A program made the translations under genes and the position numbers. Positions 41,809 to 50,004 of a stretch of 64,000 bases of DNA are shown piece by piece. The number at the start of each line of letters is the position of its first letter. Position 1 is the first letter of the stretch. The stretch covers positions 1 through 64,000 of the forward strand of contig JABACD010000001.1 of NCBI GenBank assembly GCA_014237855.1. Direction: 5' to 3'. Below the pieces are notes generated by a model. That model was not told the DNA's origin and made no database searches. It was given only the letters and a program-made list of their open reading frames with translations. The stretch comes from Planctomycetota bacterium. GTDB taxonomy: Bacteria; Planctomycetota; UBA1135; GCA-002686595.

Positions 41809-42389
41809 CCTTCAGGATCAGTCTTGCGAGCGGCCGGCACCCACAGGACATCAGCCTTTCCGCCATCATTGAGCTTCCGTGACAGCACGAAGAGGAGGTC
41901 AGACAGCCGATTGAGATACCGCAGCACCTCCGAATTGACCCGCCCAGCCTCTGAGGGATCCGCAGCGAGAGCATCGGTGTGGCGCTCAGCACGACGGCAG
42001 ACGGTTCGCGCCAGGTGCATCCAGGCAGCCGGCATCGTCCCACCTGGAAGGATGAAGGAAGTCAGTGACTCAAGCCCTTCGTTGACCTCATCGATCCAGG
42101 ACTCGAGCTGCTCGGTGTAGTCCTTGGAAAGGCGCGGTCCATCCTGCTCCCCTCCCGGCCGACAGAGATCCGATCCAACATCGAAGAGATCATTCTGGAT
42201 GCTCTGTAACCACCCCGCATAAGGGTCCGGAACGCCACCTGCCAGCGCCAGCCCCAGCACACTGGAGAGCTCATCGATAGTCCCATAGGCAGCGATTCGC
42301 TCATGGTGCTTGGGAATCCGTGAGCCATCGCCAAGGCCTGTCGTTCCATCATCACCGGAGCGTGTGTAAATACGATTGAGATGAACCAT
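41805..42389 (-). CDS. PduO-type corrinoid adenosyltransferase
   Basis: 194 residues. Typical start NRIYTRSGDDGTTGLGDGSR (shortened; ATP-binding) and the C-terminal VLRYLNRLSDLLFVLSRKL with AARTVCRRAERH are signatures of the PduO/MMAB family, which transfers the adenosyl group of ATP to cob(I)alamin. It supplies adenosylcobalamin for B12-dependent enzymes. Overlaps miaE by four bases and lies 16 bases after the RNA methyltransferase gene. Cytoplasmic. Confidence 0.94.
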   Translation of the reverse strand: MVHLNRIYTRSGDDGTTGLGDGSRIPKHHERIAAYGTIDELSSVLGLALAGGVPDPYAGWLQSIQNDLFDVGSDLCRPGGEQDGPRLSKDYTEQLESWIDEVNEGLESLTSFILPGGTMPAAWMHLARTVCRRAERHTDALAADPSEAGRVNSEVLRYLNRLSDLLFVLSRKLNDGGKADVLWVPAARKTDPEG

Positions 42390-42405
42390 TCCTATGAAGT
42401 GTGAG

Positions 42406-43179
42406 CTAGCGGCTCTTGGGTTCCTTTGCCTTGCGGGAACGAGGATGGGGATCGAGGCCGAAGTCGCTGGGAATTTTCTCGCTACCCAAAGCGCGGGCCA
42501 TCATGTGCCACGAGCGCGCATCGCTGGTGGTCAACGTTGCGCTGGTGAAGACACGATCGATCGAGAGAGCAATGACGCGCGCAGCCTCCTGGGAGCGGGC
42601 CACTTTCTCGGTGAACACATACTTGAGGTTCTCTCGCAGGTAGTCACGCTCTCCTCCGGAGAGCATCACGCCTCCCGGCTCATCCTGAAAGACCTCTTCG
42701 CCGGTGAACAAGCTCTGGAGAACGACACCAACACTCACAGCCAGATTGATGGAGGTGTGCTCGCGAGCTGTGCGAATGTGGACGAGTTCCTGACAGAGAG
42801 CCGCCTCTGTAACATCAAGCCCGGTTGCTTCGGCACCAAAGACGAGGGCAAGTCGCTCTTCAGTCCCTGCCGCCAGATCCTTGAGCCGGCCAATCGTTCG
42901 CCCCCACTCCTCGCGCACCACACTGTCCCGAACACGAGCGGTAAACCCCACCGCCCAGGTACAGTCGGTCAGCGCCTCCGAGAGATCGTCGACAACGCGT
43001 AGCTTGTGGTCGATATCTTTGACGCCATGTGACATCTGCTCGAACTCCGGATGAACGAGGATACCTGGTCGCTCCGGTCGCACGAGCACGAGCTCACAGG
43101 GCCCAAAATTATCGCAGATGCGCAACGCCATACCGACGTTTCTCGGCCCCGCCGGTCGTACCATGATGACTCGTTTCAT
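42406..43179 (-). CDS. TrmJ/TrmH-like (SpoU) RNA 2'-O-methyltransferase
   Basis: 257 residues from the ATG at 43179, which overlaps the previous stop by four bases (ATGA); the open frame runs seven codons further. SPOUT fold landmarks: RPAGPRNVGMALRICDNFG at the start, AVGFTARV, LALVFGAEATGLDVTE and the knot motif TSINLAVSVGVVLQ. TrmJ-type enzymes methylate the 2'-OH at position 32 of the tRNA anticodon loop; the assignment to TrmJ rather than TrmL/TrmH is by overall similarity and is not proved. Four-base overlap with the sulfatase-fold gene. Confidence 0.85.
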   Translation of the reverse strand: MKRVIMVRPAGPRNVGMALRICDNFGPCELVLVRPERPGILVHPEFEQMSHGVKDIDHKLRVVDDLSEALTDCTWAVGFTARVRDSVVREEWGRTIGRLKDLAAGTEERLALVFGAEATGLDVTEAALCQELVHIRTAREHTSINLAVSVGVVLQSLFTGEEVFQDEPGGVMLSGGERDYLRENLKYVFTEKVARSQEAARVIALSIDRVFTSATLTTSDARSWHMMARALGSEKIPSDFGLDPHPRSRKAKEPKSR

Positions 43180-45011
43180 TCGTTCTCGCCGAGCCGCCAC
43201 ATGTACTCGAGCTGAGCGGGCGAGGGTACCGAAATGGAAGTCGATCCGGGATACTCATCAACTAGTTCGATTGAAATAGCTGATTCAACCGGCGGCTCCT
43301 GCTTACCCACGAGGTTCTTCTCGAGCCACACGCCGGGAGCTCCTCCCAGCTCGAGCTGACCAGGGTCAGAGAAGGTCCTCGCCAGGTAGCGGATTCGCGA
43401 GCCATGAATGCGCTTCCCATTCAACCGCATGACCAAGCCCAGGCGCTCTTTAGGAGACCGCGGTGGAAGCTCGAAGGTCATCGCGCCAGTCCCTCTCAGC
43501 CAGACAGCTCCAGGACGCAGTTCGTGCCTGGCCACCTCACCCCCCTCGACCTTGACCTTCTCCGGTAGAGAATAATCCGGAGGAAAACTCTCCACCAGAA
43601 TCTCCACTCGATCCAAGGGCTTGGAATTCAACGTCCCCTTCAGACGGCGACCTCCGGCAGACTGCAGGTCGAGCAGCGGCCCAACGATTGCATTCTCCGG
43701 CCACTCGGGAGAGCGGCTCGCCAGCAGGACAGGCAGATCCGACTCCTCCAAGCTCAACCCACCGATGGTCAGATCTTCATCCCCAAGGCCAAAGAGCTTT
43801 GGGTGCTGGAGTCTGAGTATGAATTCACCTCGACTTCCGTTCAGCTGAACACAGAGCGCCTGCTCTTCGAGAACCACGGCAGCTAGCCGATCCCTGGGAG
43901 CTGCTGTATCGCCAGCCCCTTCGCCGATCAGCTCCAGCGTGCCTCCAGGCGCTGACCCGGTGACCTGCAGGCCATCGTAGGCCGCAAGGCCGACCCTGAC
44001 CGTGATCTGACGGGTACGCGATCTCTGCTCGGATTCCCCCTCACCTACCTGGTAGAGATCATCCAGAAGCTCTGAGGAGCCTATACGAATGAACGGCAAC
44101 GCCGGCCTCTCGAGCGCCACATTGCCAGTGACATCTTCTGCGGGTCCGCCGACGACCAGGATCGCGGCCTTCGCCAGTCGTCCACTGGCCTCCAGGCAGC
44201 TCCGCAGCTCACCCAATTGACCGTCAAGTTCTCCAAGGCCGGAAGCATGGAGCGCACTCAACATGGCCGTCTTTCGAGGGTCATCTGTTCGACGAAGTAG
44301 TGCGCTGGCAAGGCGGCGCGCCAGACTCAACTCCTCGTCAGTAGCTGCAAACTCGGCGTCGATAACACCGCCCTGTCCGCGCCACTCCTTGAGATAGGCC
44401 TGAAGAAGCTCTTCCGAGGGCTCCCGGGACTCCCAGCTCCGGCCCCTCAGATCACTGAACTGCAGGACCACGAAGACGTTGTCCGTCGAGGCCAATGCCG
44501 CCTCGAGCTCGGGCCGTAGCCCCTCGAAGACCTGCTGCGCCATGTGCGTGCGTCGCGGCTCGCGCAACTCCGGGCCCTGCCACACATCGAAGCCACGCTG
44601 CATCCCCCCCCACCCGAAGTGGGCCTGTGAGACTGCGGCCAGCGTGCGCCAACCCTGGGCATTCAAGTCCTCGGCAATTGTCCTGGCCTCATCCCACAGC
44701 ATGTTGGCCCCAAGCTCGTGAATGGAGCGCAGACCGTGCTTCTCTGGCCCGACTCCTGTCAGGAGGCAAGCCATGGCGCTCGTTGCCGAGCCGCTCTGAG
44801 GGAAGAAACCCTCCATGACCTCTCCGGAGCTCGCCAGCTGGGTCAGGACCGGCGTCGAGTCAATTTCTGATCCGTACACCTGCAATCCTTCGATCTCGAC
44901 CGAGTCCCAGACGCAGAGAATCGTGGTCTTTGCTGCCGACTCAGGTGCCCCACCGCAACTGGCCAGGTAGAGCCCCAGCGCCAGCGCGCTGACCCTCCGC
45001 TTCACGATCAA
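43176..45011 (-). CDS. Sulfatase-fold lipoprotein with lost active site
   Basis: 611 residues from a TTG at 45011 (TTGA overlap with the threonine dehydratase stop). Lipobox ALGLYLASC (Cys19). The first ~300 residues follow the alkaline-phosphatase/sulfatase fold: TILCVWDSVEIEGLQVYG in place of LIDTLRADHL, and ATSAMACLLTG for the nucleophile motif, in which position 76 is Ala. The DHGE metal motif is missing (LVVGGPAEDV) and the mid-domain H-x-P is gone. The remaining ~300 residues are beta-rich and unrecognised. It is therefore likely a binding or structural lipoprotein, although it sits inside a housekeeping operon. Divergent enough that a search is needed. Confidence 0.7.
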   Translation of the reverse strand: MIVKRRVSALALGLYLASCGGAPESAAKTTILCVWDSVEIEGLQVYGSEIDSTPVLTQLASSGEVMEGFFPQSGSATSAMACLLTGVGPEKHGLRSIHELGANMLWDEARTIAEDLNAQGWRTLAAVSQAHFGWGGMQRGFDVWQGPELREPRRTHMAQQVFEGLRPELEAALASTDNVFVVLQFSDLRGRSWESREPSEELLQAYLKEWRGQGGVIDAEFAATDEELSLARRLASALLRRTDDPRKTAMLSALHASGLGELDGQLGELRSCLEASGRLAKAAILVVGGPAEDVTGNVALERPALPFIRIGSSELLDDLYQVGEGESEQRSRTRQITVRVGLAAYDGLQVTGSAPGGTLELIGEGAGDTAAPRDRLAAVVLEEQALCVQLNGSRGEFILRLQHPKLFGLGDEDLTIGGLSLEESDLPVLLASRSPEWPENAIVGPLLDLQSAGGRRLKGTLNSKPLDRVEILVESFPPDYSLPEKVKVEGGEVARHELRPGAVWLRGTGAMTFELPPRSPKERLGLVMRLNGKRIHGSRIRYLARTFSDPGQLELGGAPGVWLEKNLVGKQEPPVESAISIELVDEYPGSTSISVPSPAQLEYMWRLGENE

Positions 45012-45979
45012 GCGCTCCCGCGCATGGCTGCCAGCTGATCCGGAGCTGGATTACCTCCAGAGACAACCGCCACCACTCGCAAGGGGTTCTCGATCCCACG
45101 GCCAGCGAGCAGATCCGCAGGAAGCAGCCCGGCCAGAACGACCGCCGGAGCGGCGGCGCCAGCGGGCTCAACCACTTCACCGGCCTGAATCAGCTGCTTC
45201 TGGGCAGCGAAGATCACCTCATCATCAAGCTGGAACATGCCGTCGAGAGTCTCCATGCAGATGGCCACGTTCAGCTCACCGGAGGCCAGAGGGCAGAGCC
45301 CCTGCACGTCCGTCGATATCTCCGGGACCGGCACGGAGCCACCAGATTTCAGGCCAAGGGTCATGGAGGGAGCGCCACTGGGCTCGGAGCCATAGATGCG
45401 CACGCTCTCCCCCAGGCGGCGGCGCAGAGCCAGAGAGCTTCCAGCACTCAAGCCTCCACCCCCCACTGGCAGGATCACCACCTCGACCTCCGGCCAGTCC
45501 AGCGCGATCTCAAGCCCCACGGTTCCCGCTCCTTGAACGGTTCGCTCCGAATCGTAGGGGTGTATCAGGACCACTCCGGCCTCGACCCTCTCGCGGCACA
45601 TCGCCTCGGCGTGAGCCCGGTCATCTCCAAGCAGGACCTCTGCGCCAAGATCGCGACAGGCCTCGATCTTGTTGGGATAGGCGTCCGCTGGCATGACGAT
45701 CGTTGCCTTCACACCGGCGCGCTTTGCTGCCCATGCAAGGGCTCTTCCGTGGTTGCCAGAACTCGTGGCAATGACCCCTGCCGCACGCTCTGCCTCGGTC
45801 AGCTGAGAGATCTGGTTCCAGGCTCCACGGCACTTGAACGAGCCCGTCTCCTGGCGGTTCTCCATCTTGCAGCGCATGTCGATGCGATCATCGCCGCTAG
45901 GAAAGGACTCCAGAGGTGTGTGTTTCACGACACCCGTCACCCGCTCCGCGGCGGCACCAAAATCGATGTGGTCGAACAT
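45008..45979 (-). CDS. Threonine/serine dehydratase family PLP enzyme
   Basis: 323 residues. PLP lysine is K49 in ETGSFKCRGAW, with the phosphate-binding VGGGGLSAGSSLAL and the SSGNHGRALAWAA loop, all marks of fold-type II serine/threonine dehydratases and related racemases. It lacks the C-terminal ACT regulatory domains of biosynthetic IlvA, so it is a catabolic-type enzyme (deamination of Ser/Thr) or a serine racemase-like enzyme. First gene in a six-gene operon with overlapping junctions. Confidence 0.9.
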   Translation of the reverse strand: MFDHIDFGAAAERVTGVVKHTPLESFPSGDDRIDMRCKMENRQETGSFKCRGAWNQISQLTEAERAAGVIATSSGNHGRALAWAAKRAGVKATIVMPADAYPNKIEACRDLGAEVLLGDDRAHAEAMCRERVEAGVVLIHPYDSERTVQGAGTVGLEIALDWPEVEVVILPVGGGGLSAGSSLALRRRLGESVRIYGSEPSGAPSMTLGLKSGGSVPVPEISTDVQGLCPLASGELNVAICMETLDGMFQLDDEVIFAAQKQLIQAGEVVEPAGAAAPAVVLAGLLPADLLAGRGIENPLRVVAVVSGGNPAPDQLAAMRGSA

Positions 45980-46102
45980 GCCGATACTCTAGCGAATCGG
46001 GCCCTGTTGGGCTGCCCCGGTGTGCTCTCCGGTGAGCTTCTAGCCCGAGCGCCCCCCCCTTCCGATCCCGCCATGGAGGGCTAACCTCACGAACATCACA
46101 AT

Positions 46103-47383
46103 CTACGGAGTGAAGTCGACCACGAGGCCCTCGCTCGTATTGAAGCCAGCGCCTCCAGCTGCCGTATCGCGAAACCAGAACTGGAAGTACCACCGCGAAC
46201 CCGCCGTCACCTGACCACCTGCTGATGGCGGTGCCGTCGCATCGAAGGACTGTAGGGCGAATCCCACTCCATCAGTCGATGTCACCCCAAGCCGGTACTG
46301 AGGAGAGCCAACGCAGAGGAAGCCATCTCCAAAGGGCACCTCAACACGACTGGAGCCGTAAAAGAAGATCCCCGACACTCCCGTGGGCGCAGGGCCCGCC
46401 TCGAGGGTCAGATCGTTGGCCGAGATGCTCGTCGTACCGACGAAGTGGATGCCTGCGGCATCGCCGCTCGAATTGGGCGCGGACTGGCAGTAGCGACTCG
46501 GACCGCTCCCGGTTGGGTCAATGAGGAAGCCCAGAACCGACGCGCTCCCCTGAAACTGACCATAGTAGTCACCACAGATGCTCCCATCGTTCCCAATGCC
46601 CGCTGCGTTGCTGCGGCCGAGCACGCCGAATAGTTCCAGCTCGCTCCACTGCCCGCCCAAGTAGGACACCGCCCGACGACTCCCACTGCCCATCGGCAAG
46701 ACCTCGCCGACGATGTCACCAAGATCGTTCAGACCGCAAAGACGAGTTTCTGCTGTACCCGGCATGTCCAGTGAAGTGAAGACACCAGTGTTCAGGTCAT
46801 AGGTAAAGCCGTGCCACTGATCAAAGGAACTAGAGCGGTAGTTGCCAACGATCAGGCCCAATGCATTCACATCTTCCAGCTCTGTGCTGTACGCACCGGG
46901 GAAGTCGATCCCTGTCGGCACTCCGTCAGTGAAGAGCACACCATGCTCCGAGCCATCCGATGCAACAAGATGTCCAACGCGCAGCCCAGAATCGTTCCCG
47001 CCCTGCAGAAAGACCGTGGATTGCGGGGGTGGAGAATATGCGGTCCAAGAGCTTCCGTAGAACTCCACAGGACCATCGGATCCCGGGCCAACCGCAAAGC
47101 CAACTGCAACTCCCGCCTCTGTAACCCCTTCGAAAGCAGTAATCGTCCCACCCGGCCAATCGACGTGTTGCACCAACCCGCTGCTATCGCGCAGGAATCC
47201 ACGCAAGCTCCCACCCGGCAGGACGTAACTCCCCGCAACGCCGCCCTGTGAATCGACCCCCCGCGCGTACGTCACCTCTGCACCGGTCACGACGAACCGC
47301 CAGAGTGTTGACTGCCGGGCAAGCCCCAGGTTGGCAAGCATGACCACGCAGCAACTAAAACTGGCAGCCAGTCTGAAGTTCAT
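46103..47383 (-). CDS. Secreted HAF-like repeat protein with shared C-terminal module
   Basis: 426 residues with AAGGAGA just upstream of the ATG (minus strand). Signal peptide MNFRLAASFSCCVVMLANLGLA. The body is a series of beta-propeller-like repeats with YARGVDSQGGVAGSYV, GVTEAGVAVGFAVG, DVNALGLIVGNY, LNDLGDIVGEV and IGNDGSICGDYYG, i.e. the extracellular HAF-type repeat pattern. The last ~130 residues are the C-terminal module shared with three other proteins. Extracellular; ligand unknown. A 282-base intergenic region lies upstream. Confidence 0.8.
   Translation of the reverse strand: MNFRLAASFSCCVVMLANLGLARQSTLWRFVVTGAEVTYARGVDSQGGVAGSYVLPGGSLRGFLRDSSGLVQHVDWPGGTITAFEGVTEAGVAVGFAVGPGSDGPVEFYGSSWTAYSPPPQSTVFLQGGNDSGLRVGHLVASDGSEHGVLFTDGVPTGIDFPGAYSTELEDVNALGLIVGNYRSSSFDQWHGFTYDLNTGVFTSLDMPGTAETRLCGLNDLGDIVGEVLPMGSGSRRAVSYLGGQWSELELFGVLGRSNAAGIGNDGSICGDYYGQFQGSASVLGFLIDPTGSGPSRYCQSAPNSSGDAAGIHFVGTTSISANDLTLEAGPAPTGVSGIFFYGSSRVEVPFGDGFLCVGSPQYRLGVTSTDGVGFALQSFDATAPPSAGGQVTAGSRWYFQFWFRDTAAGGAGFNTSEGLVVDFTP
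46106..46495 (-). other. Shared C-terminal module, copy 4 (in HAF-like protein)
   Basis: About 130 residues opening RYCQSAPNSSGDAAGI and containing SISANDLTLEAG, FFYGSSRVEVPFGDGFLCVG, SRWYFQFWFRDTAAGG and ending NTSEGLVVDFTP. Nearest to copy 1 by eye. Confidence 0.8.
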
Positions 47384-47665
47384 GAAGATCTCCTTGGTTC
47401 GCCTGCGGGATGAAGTCGTACGCGCCAGCGCATGCAGCCGCTGAAATCAATACCCTCGGATGATACAGCCGCCCAGGAATGCAAACCGAAGTTTTTTCTA
47501 GAACGGACGGTACGAGCCCATCGCCACAGGAACACAAAAACAGCATCTTACGGGCAAGGCCATCCACAACCCCGCTCAGGTGCGGCTGACGAGTTCAACC
47601 GATATCCCTCCTTGCCCCCGCACCCTTCCCCCTCTCTACCTGGGCATCGAGAAACCGACTCAGGC

Positions 47666-48478
47666 CTATGCGAGCCGACGGCCGATCACGATCTTATTGG
47701 ACGCATCATAATCCGCTTTGAATCCCTGGTCGGTCAGAAACTCCATCACACCAGAGTGGTCGTACGCCGGCTCACCTGGAAGACGTAGAGAGTCGAGCCC
47801 CGGGTGATCGATCACCTCTGCATACAACAACTGAATCTTGCTCAGAGTCTCGTGGCTGGCGGAGTACAGAATGGGACACTCCGCGCCCTCCACGTCGAGC
47901 TTGAGCACCTGACACGAGTCAATCCCAAAGCAATCAAAGACCTCGTCTAGAGACAGACACTCCACCTGGTGAGCGGGGCCAACCCAGCCAAGCAGGCTGT
48001 GACCGCCTGTATTGGTGTAGGTGTGATAGAGGGTGCGCCGTTGAACGCCAGGACGATAGATCGCATGGTGCTTGACCTCGACCTTGTCCTCGAGTGAATT
48101 CATCGCGATGTTGCGAATCAGCAGCTCCCGATTCATGGCACTCGGCTCGAAGGAGAGGACTCGCGCACCCCTTGAAGCCGCAAGCAGGCTGAAGCTGCCG
48201 ATCTGAGCGCCGATATCGACCACGCGATCACCAGACGAGAGATCAGCCGCAGATAGAGGATAGATCTCTTCGCCCCACACCTCGCAGACGATCACCTCGT
48301 CATGTGTTCCCTTGCGCAGCACCATACGCAGACCACCTGGCAGGTCTCTCACCTCCTCCACGTAGCGCCGCAGGCCCATTCGGTGCAGCCAGTGCAGGAA
48401 GTAGTTCTTGAGCCGCGGCCTGAACAGGCCGAAGCTGTTGTCCACAACGCTGATCCTGGGCTCCATCCAATCACTCAT
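47666..48478 (-). CDS. FkbM-family methyltransferase
   Basis: 270 residues. The FkbM domain has the SAM loop VVDIGAQIGSFSLLAASRG (about 87-105), SFEPSAMNRELLIRNI, and VLKLDVEGAECPIL, which is the diagnostic second motif. FkbM enzymes O-methylate sugars or polyketides. The gene follows two sulfatase-fold lipoprotein genes at five-base spacing, so it closes a minus-strand operon; this suggests modification of a surface or exported glycan. The N-terminal ~60 residues are extra relative to the minimal domain. Confidence 0.9.
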   Translation of the reverse strand: MSDWMEPRISVVDNSFGLFRPRLKNYFLHWLHRMGLRRYVEEVRDLPGGLRMVLRKGTHDEVIVCEVWGEEIYPLSAADLSSGDRVVDIGAQIGSFSLLAASRGARVLSFEPSAMNRELLIRNIAMNSLEDKVEVKHHAIYRPGVQRRTLYHTYTNTGGHSLLGWVGPAHQVECLSLDEVFDCFGIDSCQVLKLDVEGAECPILYSASHETLSKIQLLYAEVIDHPGLDSLRLPGEPAYDHSGVMEFLTDQGFKADYDASNKIVIGRRLA

Positions 48479-48483
48479 GGCCG

Positions 48484-50004
48484 CTAATCCTCGTCAGAAC
48501 CAGCGTAACCAAGAGCTTCGAGAGCCTTGAGCTGATCATCGGAGTCACTCAGGTCGGCTCCCAGTGGAGCGGCGCTCTCACGCCAGTAACGAAGGGCTGC
48601 ATCCAGCTCGTCACGAACCACCTCTACAGCGGTCGTACCCTCTATGAGCAGGTCGTGCTCCTCGGTCGGATCACTTCGCAGGTCGTAGAGCCGAAACTGC
48701 TGATCCGGTATCCGGAACATGTACTTGTAGCGATCAGTACGAATCGCCTGGAACTTGCCCTGATTCTTCCACAAGGGGTCGGCGTTGAAGCGTGGTTTGC
48801 TGAATGGCTTCGTCGCCTCACTGAACACGGGACCTCGATCAGCAGATCCCCCCTCCAGTATCCCGGAGACATCCACACCCTCCGAGTCATCGGGAATCGG
48901 CAACTCCAGCAAGCTCAAGAGAGTTGGAAAGAAGTCGATGTTTGAGACAACGTCTTCAACCCGCTTCCCCGCGTAGCGGCCACCGGGGAAGCGCATGATC
49001 AGGGGCACATGGCTCTCCGAGTCGTAAACCGAAACTCCATGATTGAAGAGATTCGCGTGGTCGAAGAGTGTCTCGCCGTGGTCGGAGGTGACAATTACCA
49101 GCGTCTCGTCGAGAAGCCCACGCTCCCGAAGCCCACCGAACAGCCGCCCCAGGTGATGGTCCGTCCAGGTGATTCCTGCAGCGTACTCCGCAACCATGCG
49201 ACGCCCCTTCTCAAGCCCCGGACCTGCGCGTTCTCGAATCCTGCGGGCAAATCCATCCTCCGGAGCCTGCTCTCTGGGCTTCTGCCCGGGTGCACGTGCG
49301 TCGATCGCCAGCGCAAGCCGCACTGAACCGAGATTCTCGAAGGAGGCATCGATGGCCACCCCGTCCTCGGTATACATACCGGCGTACGGCTCCGGAAACT
49401 CGTAGGGTGCGTGGATATCGTAGTAGTGAAGGAACATGAAGAGACGCTCGTCTACACCAGCGCCACGGCCGTCCAGCCAGTCCAGAGCAGTGTCAGTCAC
49501 CTCGTTTGCTGGACGCTGAAAGATCCCTTCTCGCACCCCTTCGGTGATGGTGAAGTCCGCATCGTACTCATCAAAGCCCTGATGAAAATTGACGTCGGTA
49601 TCAAGTGGGGCCGCCCCTGCGAATCCAGCAGTTCGGAATCCATGCTCCCGTAGGACCTCTGGCAACATCACGTTGGCGTCCGGGACTTCGAAGCCGTTGC
49701 GGGGTACGCCGTGCGTGTGAGGGTACTTGCCGGTGAAGAGTGACGTGTGCGAGGCAAGCGTCGTCGGAGCGCTACTGATGCAATAGTCAAAGACCACCCC
49801 CTCCCTCGCCAGCTCATCAAGGGCTGGGGACTGCACGAACTCATGCCCATAACAGGCGAGATGATCCGCCCGCAAGGTGTCCAGAGAGATCAGCAGGACA
49901 TGGCGGATACCCAGCGGAAATTCGCCCGAATCGGATGACGGCTCGTCCCCTCCACAGCCATGCAGTGGACAGAAGACCAGGAGTCCAATCGCCATCCTAT
50001 TCAT
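48484..50004 (-). CDS. Sulfatase-fold lipoprotein hydrolase B with Thr nucleophile
   Basis: 506 residues from the ATG at 50004 (lipobox Cys17 in LHGC; ATG at 49995 also possible). The alkaline-phosphatase/sulfatase fold keeps LISLDTLRADHLACYG, HYYDIHAPY, VTSDHGETLFDH and the final LKALEALGYAG. The nucleophile motif is TLASHTSLFTG, with Thr82 where formylglycine sulfatases have Cys or Ser in CxPSR, and no CxPSR is present. Thr nucleophiles occur in phosphotransferases and phosphodiesterases of this fold, so sulfatase activity is not assured. It overlaps the upstream sulfatase-fold gene by eight bases. Confidence 0.85.
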   Translation of the reverse strand: MNRMAIGLLVFCPLHGCGGDEPSSDSGEFPLGIRHVLLISLDTLRADHLACYGHEFVQSPALDELAREGVVFDYCISSAPTTLASHTSLFTGKYPHTHGVPRNGFEVPDANVMLPEVLREHGFRTAGFAGAAPLDTDVNFHQGFDEYDADFTITEGVREGIFQRPANEVTDTALDWLDGRGAGVDERLFMFLHYYDIHAPYEFPEPYAGMYTEDGVAIDASFENLGSVRLALAIDARAPGQKPREQAPEDGFARRIRERAGPGLEKGRRMVAEYAAGITWTDHHLGRLFGGLRERGLLDETLVIVTSDHGETLFDHANLFNHGVSVYDSESHVPLIMRFPGGRYAGKRVEDVVSNIDFFPTLLSLLELPIPDDSEGVDVSGILEGGSADRGPVFSEATKPFSKPRFNADPLWKNQGKFQAIRTDRYKYMFRIPDQQFRLYDLRSDPTEEHDLLIEGTTAVEVVRDELDAALRYWRESAAPLGADLSDSDDQLKALEALGYAGSDED

